Of a stretch of DNA of 64,000 nucleotides, positions 46,956 through 58,219 are shown in pieces; the first letter of the stretch is position 1; each line of letters opens with the position of its first letter. The stretch spans positions 6,427,043 through 6,491,042 of the forward strand of contig NC_088654.1 in the NCBI RefSeq assembly GCF_964019385.1, written 5' to 3'. The notes beneath the pieces were generated by a model. That model was given only the letters and a program-made list of their open reading frames with translations. It ran no database searches and was not told the origin of the DNA. The position numbers and the translations under genes were made by a program. The DNA is from Sycon ciliatum (taxonomy: Eukaryota > Porifera > Calcarea > Leucosolenida > Sycettidae).

Positions 46956-47859
46956 GGACATTGTGTGTGTGTGCGTCTGTGTGTATGGGGATATTGTCTG
47001 TATCGGCTTTTGGTACTAATGTTCAGGTCTGTGCTTGCATGTGTGAACATGAAATTGTTCGGTTCTGTGCATGCTATTGCTATGTTGTATATTATTGTAT
47101 GTATGTGTGCATTTCCACGAACAGTGTAGACGAGCGTGGAGAGTGCATTCATCCCTCATCAACCACTTCCCCTTGGGCTTACGAGAGTTTTTTCTGCGTA
47201 CCTCTCTGATACTGTATTGATGCCGGCACCTGTACCTCGATGTGTTCCTCTATCTGCAGTCGCCTTTAACCTTCGGTCAAGTTAACGTTTATTGTGCTCT
47301 ATTTATCGTGCGAATCAAAATAAACAATAATAACACAAGTCGTGCTAGAGTGACGACATGTGCGTGTAGTAGGGTTGATGCGATGGGACGTTATAATTAG
47401 GTGGAACAGAATACACATTGGGCAGATTGATTGGGCATCATTGATTGTGCTCAGTCTAAACAGTGAACATAATAATTATCTCCAGTGACAGACTGTAGCG
47501 GCTAGCCTCCAATAGGTAGCTGGCACTAGTCGCTACTGCTTGTTTGACAGGTGCCGCCAGAACCCCTGTTGTGTCATGCTATAGATGCACATGCCCTATT
47601 CTGGGGCATACTGAGGTACTTTGATTTTGTTGACTGCATGTAGACAGCATCCAATAGTAGTACTCGTAGACCTTGGCTCTTTGTAGGTCAACCACCATCG
47701 CATGGATCGATCGGTGACTGCACTTGGAAGTTGGAATAGCCCGCGCTGAACAGATCTTGCCATGGCCCAGGGAGTGAACTCGCTTACTCGACTATCCCGG
47801 TTTTAGTTAACCAGCATGAGTGGTGCAATTTGTCCATACCATGTTGCGAGCTCACAGTT
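46956..47859. other. Unassigned spacer of the inverted repeat
   Basis: TG-rich stretches near 46960-47110 and otherwise ordinary sequence. No gene supported. Confidence 0.4.
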
Positions 47860-48160
47860 GTTTGGGCAGGTTTTGAGCTGCACCACGAAACAAAGCGAAA
47901 TAACGGCGTGACTGTAGAGCAAGGAAGCGGCGAGACGGCACTTCCAGGACGAGACAGGCAGTAGAGATGTGTTCACAGCACGAGCAACCTCTCAGACCCT
48001 GCCGGTACTCCACAGTTACAAGAAAATGTCGGACTGGACGACGCGCCAATGCAAACCTGCTACATCCACCCAGGCAGATAGCTGCCAAACCAGGCCAATG
48101 TCGACCCACTGCATACCGGTATGTCAATGTCAAAGTTGACAAACAGATCCTGCAGGAGAA
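47860..48160 (-). pseudogene. Decayed LINE RT fragment (right arm)
   Basis: Mirror of 45790-46000 on the minus strand: a frame near GSTLAWFGSYLPGW and GVPAG corresponds to the RT region around motif B, with stops. Confidence 0.55.
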
Positions 48161-48737
48161 GACTGGGATGATATTGGCGTCCAGTGTACGGACACCAGTC
48201 ACATTTCCTGCGTCTTTTGCAGCATACAGGATAGACTCATCACTGTAAAGTCCACTACTTCGTGATTTTTATTTGTAGAATACATGACAGGCGTATTCAG
48301 TGTGCCTCGCAGGACTGCGAGATGCTGCAGAAGACCAGTTTCGACCTTTCTGGACCGCCATTCACCGACGGTGGGCTACACGATGCTGGTGGAACTAGAT
48401 TCCAGTGAAAACCCAAGATTCCTTTGCTCCTGGACGCTCCGACGTGTTGTGATATCTGCCAGGTGCGCAGTAACTAGTATTTTCATCGCTATAGCGAGGA
48501 CGACGCCGATCGGCAAACTCTCGCTCACAGCCATCACCAGCCTCTCAAAACCATCACTTGGCATCCCCCAGAGGTATAGGAGAAAGCCAAAACAGCTCTC
48601 AACAAACAAAAGCTAAGGACGATGGAAAGAGAGCATGTCAAAAAGAAGACGAACAGTATGAAGTTCAAATGGGTTTGAACACTCGTTCCACCAACTATAC
48701 CACTTTCAATAAATCGTGACGCCATTTTGTTTTAACA
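47985..48737. repeat. Right arm of a large inverted repeat
   Basis: Reverse complement of 45208-45960. The outer boundary is sharp at GTTTTAACA (48737); beyond it the flanks differ. Confidence 0.88.
48284..48616 (+). CDS. Hypothetical 110-residue ORF (right arm)
   Basis: Counterpart of 45328-45660 with the same length and one visible residue change. No family recognised. A 63-codon frame on the other strand (48725-48534) is likewise kept with one change (LSFCLL for LSFYLL). Confidence 0.25.
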   Translation: MTGVFSVPRRTARCCRRPVSTFLDRHSPTVGYTMLVELDSSENPRFLCSWTLRRVVISARCAVTSIFIAIARTTPIGKLSLTAITSLSKPSLGIPQRYRRKPKQLSTNKS

Positions 48738-49459
48738 CGCATACGGTCCAATGGAGCGCACAGGAAAAAACTCGGCGACAAAGAACGCTTCGTATCGACG
48801 CCCTGGACTGAATTCGGCACGTCCAACAAACGGAATAGTGTTCTCTGATATATTCTCTACGTGCTGGGTATGGTCGTGTTTAGTTGGAAGCTCAGTGCAT
48901 CACCACTTTCGATTTTGAGACTTGGCCGATGGACTACTATAATCGATATAATCGTTTCAGCACTAAATTGAAAGACAATGCTACTGAGGCTAGGAGTATA
49001 GCAGGACAAACGTGACAACTACGGAGTAGAGGTTGCACCGAGACACAGCAGCATGCAGTGACGGTGCACCGGTGGTGTATTGACTATTGATGGCTCTGCG
49101 CTGCCGACCTGAGGTCCGGGCATCACGGCCAAAAACAGGCACCAAAAACAATACATACAGCAGCTGTAGATCTACGTACATGTACATGTAGCTACGGTTC
49201 AGCAAAATAAAAAGAAGCATGAAGCCATAGGTCATAGCAGGTACTACTACTAGGTGCGGTAGACACCCGCAAACTACAGGGAACGGGGTGCACACCTCAC
49301 GTATCTATGCGCACTGGTCGCAACGGATCAAGATTGACTAGTCGACTGTGCACTGCATGCAAAGTTCCGTACCGCAATGAGAGGGCGATGGGCACTTCTA
49401 CTACTACTAGTAGTACTTGTCTTGTACTAGTCGACTCTACTGTGGTAGATAATAGTCTA
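48738..49459. other. Unassigned sequence
   Basis: No supported gene. Contains short CTACTACTACTAGTAGTAG palindromic trinucleotides near 49400, possibly a remnant of the unit's trinucleotide tracts. Confidence 0.4.
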
Positions 49460-49716
49460 GACTCAAATCAGACAACACGTAGGTCTGCGTGACGGAGATC
49501 TACCTCTTTTCTTTTCGCTATAAGAATCGAACCTCGCGCTAGTGCACTACGCCACTAGTGCTCACCATCGATAATATATAACAGCATCAGATTGTCAGTT
49601 GCGTGTAGTCATAACTAACTGTTACTTCGTGTAACTAGCTACTGTATCGCTTCATCAACGATAGCCTTGCCGCGAATTAAATTTTGTTGTAGTCTTACTT
49701 TGCTACGGCAGGTAGA
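49460..49716 (+). promoter_or_regulatory. Promoter of the plus-strand F-box gene
   Basis: Homologous to the other F-box promoters in reverse orientation. The TATA box is changed to TATAAGA (49519-49525), and the CACTAGTG region carries extra bases. The ancestral start ATG is ACG at 49705-49707. Confidence 0.55.
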
Positions 49717-51177
49717 ATGCAGGCCACCGAAACCGGTCGGAAGTGGCATATGGCCAAGAAGAGGAAATTCGTATCCGTTCCGAACGGCAGCCCGAACGGC
49801 AGCGGGGTCGAGGACGAGTCAGATAAAGATTATACGCCGCCGGCACAAGCTGAAAAAGCTAAGACTCCGACTGGCAAGGCTTCGGTGGACAGCTCGTCGG
49901 AGACTGAGTCCGACAGTGTTGCCCAAGGAAATAATTGCAGCCACGTCCGCAGTACAGCCGAATGGTGCAAACTTCCTCGGGAAGTGTGGGTGAAAATATT
50001 CTCTGACGTCATAAAGTTAGAGGGTGGATGTCTGCCTGTTCTTATGTTGCTGAGGAGAGTCTGCAGTGTGTGGAGTGAAGTCTGTCTAACACCCAGCCTC
50101 TGGCGCACCATTGCCTTCTCAAAACGTACCAATGGACCGTCACGTGTTTCGCAGGCTGCAGTTACCTGGCTGGCGAATAACACCTTGCAGTATGCGCGTC
50201 ATATGGATCTCTCTGGCTTTTCTGTGAGTGAGCTTGAGGGCATAGATTATTCGCTGAAAAGGTCCAAGGAGCTTGTAGCGTTGACGTTGCCAACTTCAAA
50301 AATGCACTTCACATGCACAGTCGTGCTGTCACAGCTCACAATTTACAGGTGCGAAATTCAACACTTTCAGCACTTTAGGCCAGATCTTCTGCAGAATCTG
50401 ACAAAATTGTCGCTGGCCCTGAGTTACTCTCTCCCTCCTAATCAATTTAATTTTGCAGGTGACATGCCTCTGCTGGAATTTCTTTCGCTGGAAGGCTTCG
50501 TTGTGGACTGGCCGATTCTAGTGGAAACCTGCGTCAATCTACGCCATCTGACACTGGTTAGATGTGAGCGAAGCCATCGCTTCCCTGACGTAGCGGGTTT
50601 GCCCAAGCTCCAGTCATGCACTCTAGTGGATGGCGACTCCTCGCTGGTTCCTTGGCAACGCTTCCCATGGAATTTCCCGATGCCGGTCGGGACGACGCAT
50701 GTTCTCCACTGGCTAGAGAAATGTGCTAACCTTAAGCGGTTGACCTTGTCTGGGAATACAGCCATGTGGGAGGGTATGAATGATCTGGTAGAGCGCGGAA
50801 TCTGCCTGCCATCCTTACGATATCTGGATCTGCATACCATGCATCTTCCTTGTGGACTATGGAGTATTAACATCGAACCATTCCTCACAGCACTCGTCCA
50901 ACATTCAAGTTCATCATTGGAATCCATTAAAGTCAAGAATTTGGTAATCGGTGACAGCCTTGCTGCTGGAGAATTGTCTTGCCTGCGTCACTTGAAGCTA
51001 CATTATTGCTACCTAACCGCACCAGTATGCCTGAAACTGCTGGAAGCATGTCCAGAGCTGAAGTCTGTCAGCCTCCTTGGAAACTATCAGCTTCCACGTA
51101 GCATCAATCAGGCGTTCTCAGCAGATTGCTTTGGCCGATTGAAAGAGCTTCTGAAAGCTCACATGGAGCGGACTTAG
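49717..51177 (+). CDS. F-box/LRR-repeat protein (FBXL6-like), plus-strand copy
   Basis: Open for 486 residues. The ATG used by the other paralogs (MAGRMQATET) is ACG here, so translation must begin at the next Met, four codons later (MQATETGRKWH). F-box: LPREVWVKIFSDVI, RRVCSVWSEV, PSLWRTI. The LRR part is the most diverged in the family (SELEGIDYSLKRSKE, TVVLSQLTIYRCEIQHFQHF) but keeps the ending LKSVSLLGNYQLPRSINQAF. Orientation is opposite to the direct array, so it left by an inverted duplication. A functional protein is plausible because the frame is intact despite divergence. Confidence 0.85.
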   Translation: MQATETGRKWHMAKKRKFVSVPNGSPNGSGVEDESDKDYTPPAQAEKAKTPTGKASVDSSSETESDSVAQGNNCSHVRSTAEWCKLPREVWVKIFSDVIKLEGGCLPVLMLLRRVCSVWSEVCLTPSLWRTIAFSKRTNGPSRVSQAAVTWLANNTLQYARHMDLSGFSVSELEGIDYSLKRSKELVALTLPTSKMHFTCTVVLSQLTIYRCEIQHFQHFRPDLLQNLTKLSLALSYSLPPNQFNFAGDMPLLEFLSLEGFVVDWPILVETCVNLRHLTLVRCERSHRFPDVAGLPKLQSCTLVDGDSSLVPWQRFPWNFPMPVGTTHVLHWLEKCANLKRLTLSGNTAMWEGMNDLVERGICLPSLRYLDLHTMHLPCGLWSINIEPFLTALVQHSSSSLESIKVKNLVIGDSLAAGELSCLRHLKLHYCYLTAPVCLKLLEACPELKSVSLLGNYQLPRSINQAFSADCFGRLKELLKAHMERT

Positions 51178-51448
51178 TCTGGCATGGAACATCAACAGTA
51201 CGTTTGGCTTTGGCAAAATTGATTGCGGGTGAATGCTTATCTGAAAGGAGACAGAACGTTTGATGCGGTCCTGTTTCTTGTAATTATCCCCTCATTGTCA
51301 TCATAATGTTACAAGGCTGACTGGGTCACGGTGGCCACTGTGACTTTCACTTACTTGTACATTAATGGTAGAGCCAGTTACTGTCCGTAAGATAATAATG
51401 GGTATGAGCTCTCAATAACAACAAATCCTTGGTGTATGCGTGCGTGCA
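51178..51448. other. F-box 3' flank (plus-strand copy)
   Basis: Reverse-complement counterpart of 14241-14484 (GGCATGGAACATCAACAGTACG ... AACAACAAATCC). No separate gene. Confidence 0.5.

Positions 51449-51512
<64 letters not shown>
51449..51512. repeat. (TG)n microsatellite
   Basis: Pure TG run, counterpart of the (AC)n tracts of the direct units. Confidence 0.93.
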
Positions 51513-51513
<1 letters not shown>

Positions 51514-51739
51514 GAAACACTAGCTATGTGTAGAACGGTCCCCTTTCACCTCAATTATTCTCCTTGTTTCTTTTTTCTCGCTGTTGTCTCCCGCTTCTGG
51601 GAGCGACGTGGCCATTTTGTGGCAGTTGTACATAGTAGTAGTGTGTGTGTTGAATGTTGTAATCCCAGCACAAGTTGCTATGTCTAACATAGCTGTTCGC
51701 TATCATCGCTTCCACGATGGGCATGTCTAAGGTCTGAGG

Positions 51740-51899
51740 TGTGTGTGTGTGTGGGTGGGTGCGTGCGCGTGAGCGCGCATGTGTGTGTGTGTATGCATGT
51801 GTGTTTGTGTGTGTGCGTGTGGGGGGGGGGGGTGTGAGTGTGTGTGTGTGTGTGTGTGTCTACACGGTGTGTGTGTCTGCACGGTGTGTGTGTCTACAC

Positions 51900-51963
<64 letters not shown>
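51740..51963. repeat. (TG)n with interspersed CTACACGG units
   Basis: TG repeats with three GTGTGTCTACACGG/CTGCACGG units at 51858-51905 and a G-run near 51821-51832. Confidence 0.9.
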
Positions 51964-51967
<4 letters not shown>

Positions 51968-52060
51968 CCCAGCACAAGTTGCTATGTCTAACATAGCTGT
52001 TCGCTATCATCGCTTCTGCGATGGGCAGGTCTGAGGTCTGAGGTGTATGTGTGTGTGTAT

Positions 52061-52255
52061 CCCATATGGTGCAGTGGTATGTGCAGCGATTTCCAATCGA
52101 TAGGTTGCGGGTTCGATTCCCGACGATTATGGTCACACACGTCTTTCCTCTCTTTCTCAGACTCTTCCTGACTTTTCTTTCATTCTCCTGGGTGGTTACC
52201 AACAGCCAGTGCATGCCAGAGTATGTGGTGTGATGTGTGAGCGGGAAAAAAAAGG
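52061..52255 (+). mobile_element. tRNA-Gly-derived SINE, copy 3
   Basis: Plus-strand copy of the family at 20340 and 20803. The tRNA-like head is 52061-52132 with TGGTGCAGTGG, TTTCCAA and GGTTCGATTCC, then a 110-bp body and an A-rich tail (GGGAAAAAAAAGG). The T-arm of a further truncated copy is at about 52467-52496 in reverse orientation. Confidence 0.75.
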
Positions 52256-52496
52256 AAAAAAGACCAAAAATAGGGATTCACTGGCCAGAAAAAGTCACTT
52301 CAAATAACTGTATGGTGTAGACCAGGCTGAATAGTGATGGTCAATTCTTCAGCCTTGCACGCTGTTGAATGGTGCAATCCCAGCACAAGTTGCTATGGCT
52401 TCTGCGGTAGCATTGCTATCATCGCCTCCGGCGATGGGCGTCAAAGGTCAAAGGTCAAAGGTGTGTGACCATAATCGTCGGGAATCGAACCCGCAA

Positions 52497-52610
52497 CGAC
52501 AAGGCCCACAGCAGCAGTGATGGTGGCAGTGGCGACGGCAACGACAATGCCCACAGCAGCAGTGACGGTGGCAGTGGCGACGACAGCAGCGGAAACGACT
52601 GTGGCAGTGG
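52497..52610 (+). repeat. Short minisatellite (AAYGACAATGCCCACAGC type)
   Basis: Two to three imperfect copies of a unit with CCCACAGCAGCAGTGAYGGT and GGCAGTGGCGACG. It joins a SINE remnant to the 5' end of the LINE. The frame through it is open and fused to the RT frame, but that is likely accidental. Confidence 0.6.
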
Positions 52611-53871
52611 CAAACTACTCGAGAAGATAGTCCAGAAGCAACTTGTTGCACATCTGGAGCGATCATGTGCCATACCACCGACTCAGTTTGCCTTCCGCCA
52701 TGAGCACTCCACAGAGGACGCCCTAGTTGTAGCAACAGATGCCATCTTAAAGGCTCGGGACGACAAGTTGACCACAGGCGTCTGCCTAATCGACATGTCA
52801 AAAGCCTTTGACAAGGTCAATCACAGCCAACTGGTCCGGGACCTATTCGATCTCGGCCTGGACATTGCCTCCCTTCGCTGGTTCTGCAGCTACTTAAGCG
52901 ATCGAACCCAGCAAGTGCGCATTGGCCCCACCTACAGTGTTGCTGCTAAGTGCTCATCTGGTGTACCTCAGGGCTCGGTCCTAGGACCGATCCTGTTTAG
53001 CATGTACACCCGTGATGTCCCTGCCATAGCCCATCCTGCTCCATCTCTGCAATTTGCCGATGACATTGCCGTGCACTGCCACAGAAAATCAGTGCTAGCC
53101 ACATCAGCCTGCCTGTCAGGGGCCGTCACCAACGTCGCTGACTGGCTCAAGCATCGACATCTGCTTCTAAATGACAAGAAGAGCCAGGTCCTGTCAATTC
53201 TACCACAACGCAATGCGGGTCAGCATGTCGCTGTCCGCTGCAACCAGACAGAGCTTCCCCTGAGCCCAACAGCAAGGTACCTCGGCGTGACCCTTGACGC
53301 CGCTGTGAAGTGGGACCCCCATGTTGACGCGATGGCGAAGAAAGTTGTGCAGAAGATTGGAGCATTGTGGCGGTCCCGCAGATGTCTGAGCCTCAGTAGT
53401 CGCATCCAGTATGTGAGATCAGTCATCATGCCTGACCTCCTATATGGGTCTAACGCCTTCTCTTCCTCCCTCAAGGTTTCGCAGCTTGATCGCCTTCAGG
53501 TCCTGCAGAACCGAGCGGCGAGAGCGGTATACGGTTTGCCGCCTCACACCTCGGCTCAGCCTCTGCTCGAACGGATGTCCCTGTACAGAGTTCGCGAGTG
53601 CTACGCCCAGAAGCGGCTCGTCCTGGTGTGGCGCTGTGTCAATGGGAAAGCCAGCAGTGTCCTCCAGGACCTATTCTCACCATCAGCTGGCAGCACCACC
53701 CGGCACCAGGTTTCCAGGGGCCTCACTGTCCCCTCGGCACAGTCAGAAGCCGGCAGATCTCGCCTGGCCTTTCAGGCAGCCTTGGCCTGGAACGCTCTCC
53801 CAAGGAGTGTAAGGGAGATCAAGGCTGCCCAGCAATTTAAGCTTGCCTCCATCCCCTACACCTTGCAATGA
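52611..53871 (+). CDS. LINE ORF2 reverse transcriptase (5'-truncated, otherwise open)
   Basis: About 420 codons with no stop or shift. RT motifs: FRHEHSTEDAL, VCLIDMSKAFDKVNH, SSGVPQGSVLGPILFSMYTR, catalytic LQFADDIAV, LLNDKKSQVLSI, ARYLGVTLDAAVKWDPH, LWRSRRCLS, MPDLLYGSNAFSSS, and the terminal LAWNALPRSVREI. It is the same family as the LINE at 6972-9442. The apurinic endonuclease, ORF1 and the RT N-terminus are missing, so it cannot move alone. The open frame suggests a young insertion. Confidence 0.9.
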
Positions 53872-54045
53872 ATGCTGTGTCTGACTTTTCCCGTCCACAC
53901 ACCACGTCATTTACTCTTATCTGCGTGCTTGTGCGCTTATGAACTCTTTGTGTTCCCTCTGTTGACGCTTCAAAATCGCTCTATTGACACTGCAAAATCG
54001 CTCTGTTGACGCTGCAAAATTGCTTATCATCTCCCTCCCCCCCTC

Positions 54046-54121
<76 letters not shown>

Positions 54122-54226
54122 CGTAGCTCTCTCCCTTTTGAAATTCGCTTCCATAGAATTGGGCACCATTGCCCGTTTGGCCTTGCGAAGCAAAATAAAA
54201 ATCAACAACAACAACAACAACAACAT
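52611..54226 (+). mobile_element. CR1/jockey-type LINE, 5'-truncated, (CAA)n tail
   Basis: Starts abruptly within the RT (KLLEKIVQKQL), contains an uninterrupted ORF to 53871, a 3' UTR with (CT)n at 54043-54120, and ends AATAAAAATC(AAC)n at about 54196-54226. It interrupts a reverse-oriented piece of the F-box unit spacer that resumes near 54260. Confidence 0.85.
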
Positions 54227-54877
54227 GTGTGTGTATGCATGTATTTGCGTGTGTGTGTGTCTGTGTATGTGTGTCAAGATGCACCATCATTGTGCATGTA
54301 CATGTACATGTAGGCAAGTTTCGAATAGTGGTCTTCCTTAGATGTGCTGTCTAATCCCTGGGTAGGAAGCTGGTTCTCTTGTGGCTGACATTTTGAGATT
54401 GTACTTCAATAATACTTTGATGTACTAAGTTCATCCCTTGGAGTACTTTGTGGAGTGGCTTCTAATTTCCTAAAAATTTTTAATTCTCCGTGAAGTCCAA
54501 ATTTGAAATTGCAATTCCTATTCTTTTACGGGATAATATTTTCACAAAATATGTTGGTCAATGAGTTATGTTATGGTACACCGTACAGCCATGCAGCTGC
54601 CACAGGTGGAAGCAGTATTAGGCTTTGATGTATGCTTTTATCACATTGCTGAATAGGTCTTTCCAGCCTTGTCGTGACTGGGCGATGGCATGGAGGTTCT
54701 CAAGTTCCTATCGTTTCTTGAGTGACCCCCCCCCCCCCCCCCCCGATACGCTGCAGGTCCTGGTGCAGTCTGAGTGGCAGAGTGGTACGTGGCCGGCCCC
54801 GCCAGGTGGCAGCGGAACTTGGGTTTTCGAAGTATGCTGCCATCATAACGCGTCAATACCAGGTGTAAAAAAAGCAT
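54227..54877. other. Reverse unit spacer and unassigned sequence
   Basis: 54260-54455 is the reverse complement of the direct-unit spacer near 13930-14100 (TGCACCATCATTGTGCATGT, GATGTGCTGTCTAATCCCTG). The rest is unassigned, with a poly-C tract at 54726-54743. No gene. Confidence 0.5.
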
Positions 54878-55084
54878 CTCTCGTGATTGTTGCCAAATTT
54901 TCATTAAAAACAAGTTTGGCCGTTAATTTGCCAGATTTTCTTCAAAACAACAATTCTCTGTCCAACCTGCACTCCACTCCTTTCGTACACATCCGCACAT
55001 TCACTCATACGTGCACACCACTATTGAACACGTCAATATTGTCAGTGGGGGCCACCAAAACCCAACTCTCACTCAACTCTACGC

Positions 55085-55555
55085 TAGGCCTTGACGGATT
55101 ATGCTAATATTTTCGTGAAATTATGCTTTTCGCATTGCTGAAAAATTGCAGAATTATGCTATTTTTATGCTAAAAGTTACCATATTATGCCGCATTATGC
55201 TCACATATGCTGCTAATGCATAATGGTTCTGTGCAAAATAACAGGGGAATTTTTTTTGTAGAGGGCGTTGTACTGTAATAGCAAAAGTTCAACGGGGTCA
55301 ACGCATGTAGCTACGACCATCACTGATTGTAGTGGACTGGACATGTTACCAAGGGAGTCGTAAACCTACAACTTCCTAGTGCATCTACTTGTACTTGTAC
55401 TTGTAGAACATGTACAACTGTATGGAATTTGATGCGAACAGGCGGATTATTACAATTTTATGCGATTCGTATGCAATTTGCCTCGAATTATGCGATTATT
55501 CGATTTTGGTAGGAATTATGCGAAAAATTATGCTAGCATAATCCGTCAAGGCCTA
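55085..55555. mobile_element. 471-bp hAT-like MITE with 8-bp target duplication
   Basis: TIRs of 22 bp, starting TAGGCCTTGACGGATTATGC at the left and its exact inverse at the right. CTCTACGC flanks both sides (55077-55084 and 55556-55563), while block B has a single CTCTACGCACAAATAAAAG (about 61126). The interior is full of ATTATGCT/ATTATGCG motifs. 8-bp duplication points to hAT. No transposase. Confidence 0.9.
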
Positions 55556-55710
55556 CTCTACGCACAAATAAAAGACAAAAGAGGCCGACCCTTTTATCCC
55601 ACACCGTGCTCCCTCGTACCCGTTCCCGGGTGGACAGAAAACACTACTTCTCTGCTAATTCTTATACATGTACTGTGACGTCAACCGCAGAGAAGTGACA
55701 TGCTTTGCAA

Positions 55711-56235
55711 GTGCAAACTAAGGTATTTTCTTGTGCTGGCAAGACTTGCAGTGCCGGTGTGTGCCCGGACGTGACCTGCCTCTTGTCAGTCCAGTGCATG
55801 ATGACGTACACGTACATGTACGTACTGTCGTGGACATGGAAATCCGGAGCCGGAACGCAAACGATAATTATTTCTTTATCATTTTGGTCATCTTTTGTAT
55901 TTTCATGACATGATTGTATCGGCTTATTAATTTTGCCCATACAAGAGGCTTCGTAAAAAACAAACTAAAAAAAACATGGAAATCCGGTCGCACGTCTAGA
56001 GGCCCCAGGCCAGGGCGCTGGTCACGCAGCCGTGGGTATGCGGTACACACATGCATTTATGCGCTGAAGGGCGCCGGTCGCATCAGATCAACATGACACT
56101 GCATGCTAGGTTTTGTACGCGCCGAAGGCCCCAACCCCAGTCATTCGACTGGATTTCCATATGGACGAAAGTACATGATTGACAGTACATGATTGAACAA
56201 GTACATGATAATTATAACCTAACACTGGTTAAAAG
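55711..56235. other. Sequence unique to block A
   Basis: Begins where block B jumps from GCTTTGCAAGTG to GTCACGCAATTG. No supported gene. Either inserted in A or deleted in B. Confidence 0.5.
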
Positions 56236-56918
56236 TAGTGTTGAAACGAGCGTATCTATAACAAACGAGCGATCAGTTCCACTAACGAGCAAGCTATCGA
56301 GCGAGCTAACGAGTTTCATTGATGTGGCAAATATGATTATTTTTTTGAATATTTTTTTTCTAAGTTCGATTTTTTTCAGCTGGTTCAAATTATCACCGCC
56401 GGCATTTGGGGTTGCTGCTGCTTCACTTCGGACTGCTGTTTGGTGTCGAGATGTCTTTTCAGCGCCGTCGTCGATTAGCCTTTGTAAGAATAGACCGTTT
56501 TGCAAAGATTGCAAGTAGCCCTGGTCTTCGCTGCATCGCGGGAGAAAACTTCCAAACGACTGAGCGTAACTTTCACTCGAATGGAGAGGTGACCGAAGCA
56601 TATCCTGCGACAGGTCAGCAGATGCGGAACAAGACATCAGTAGAGTCCACCAAAGCTGCAACGACAACTGAAACAACTCAAGTGTCGTGCAGGCATACAG
56701 TCACCTGTAACTGCGAGTGATTTTCACTTTGCGCGGGACTGGACTCTCGATCGACCAGGGAATCGTAACATATTTTACGACTCCCCGGTCGACATGTACT
56801 GCCATGTGTACGGAGTACGGTGTACGGTGTTCGTTAGTGCAAACGAGCTGGCCGCACAAACGAGCCGAGTTTCTGGCGAGCGAGCTAACGAGTATCCGGT
56901 GAGATCGTTTCAACACTA
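56236..56918. mobile_element. 683-bp hAT-like TIR element with GTTAAAAG target duplication
   Basis: TIR TAGTGTTGAAACGA and inverse TCGTTTCAACACTA, flanked by GTTAAAAG (56228-56235 and 56919-56926). Subterminal AACGAGC and CGAGCGAGCTAACGAG motifs are repeated near both ends. Small frames inside (for example 56406-56720 plus) have no transposase motif. Confidence 0.85.
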
Positions 56919-56967
56919 GTTAAAAGCCAGTATTAGATAAACCTTGTTATACATATAGGTCACGCAA

Positions 56968-57073
56968 TTGTTAGATTGACAGCATGAAACAAGGTGGAGG
57001 ACACTGTGTTCGGAAACAGTGACCTTAGTCCTTACTACAACCTTCCCCTTGTTTCATGCTGTCAATCTAACAA
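56968..57073. repeat. 106-bp hairpin at the satellite edge (block A)
   Basis: Arms of 27 bp, 56968-56994 (TTGTTAGATTGACAGCATGA...) and 57047-57073, perfectly complementary. The loop contains a second small stem CACTGT/ACAGTG. The left arm and loop resemble the F-box unit sequence at 28555-28610. Confidence 0.9.
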
Positions 57074-57134
57074 ATGATTGTACATGTACATAATATTATG
57101 TACATGGTATTACTATTAGCTCTCTCGTTTTAGA

Positions 57135-58187
57135 TAATCCAACACTGGCAACAGCAGTGCAGCACTAGCACCAGGTACATGTATAATCCAACACTGGCAA
57201 CAGCAGTGCAGCACTAGCACCAGGTACATGTATAATCCAACACTGGCAACAGCAGTGCAGCACTAGCACCAGGTACATGTATAATCCAACACTGGCAACA
57301 GCAGTGCAGCACTAGCACCAGATACATGTATAATCCAACACTGGCAACAGCAGTGCAACACTAGCACCAGGTACATGTATAATCCAACACTGGCAACAGC
57401 AGTGCAGCACTAGCACCAGATACATGTATAATCCAACACTGGCAACAGCAGTGCAACACTAGCACCAGGTACATGTATAATCCAACACTGGCAACAGCAG
57501 TGCAGCACTAGCACCAGATACATGTATAATCCAACACTGGCAACAGCAGTGCAACACTAGCACCAGATACATGTATAATCCAACACTGGCAACAGCAGTG
57601 CAACACTAGCACCAGATACATGTTTAATCCAACACTGGCCACAGCAGTGCAGCACTAGCACCAGATACATGTATAATGCAACACTGGCAACAGCAGTGCA
57701 GCACTAGCACCAGATACATGTATAATCCAACACTGGCAACAGCAGTGCTGCACTAGCACCAGGTACATGTATAATCCAACACTGGCAACAGCAGTGCAGC
57801 ACTAGCACCAGGTACATGTATAATCCAACACTGGCAACAGCAGTGCTGCACTAGCACCAGATACATGTATAATCCAACACTGGCAACAGCAGTGCAACAC
57901 TAGCACCAGATACATGTATAATGCAACACTGGCAACAGCAGTGCAGCACTAGCACCAGATACATGTATAATCCAACACTGGCAACAGCAGTGCAGCACTA
58001 GCACCAGGTACATGTATAATCCAACACTGGCAACAGCAGTGCAACACTAGCACCAGGTACATGTATAATCCAACACTGGCAACAGCAGTGCAACACTAGC
58101 ACCAGATACATGTATAATCCAACACTGGCAACAGCATTGCAGCACTAGCACCAGATACATGCATCTGATGGTACTGTGGTATTCAGT

Positions 58188-58219
<32 letters not shown>

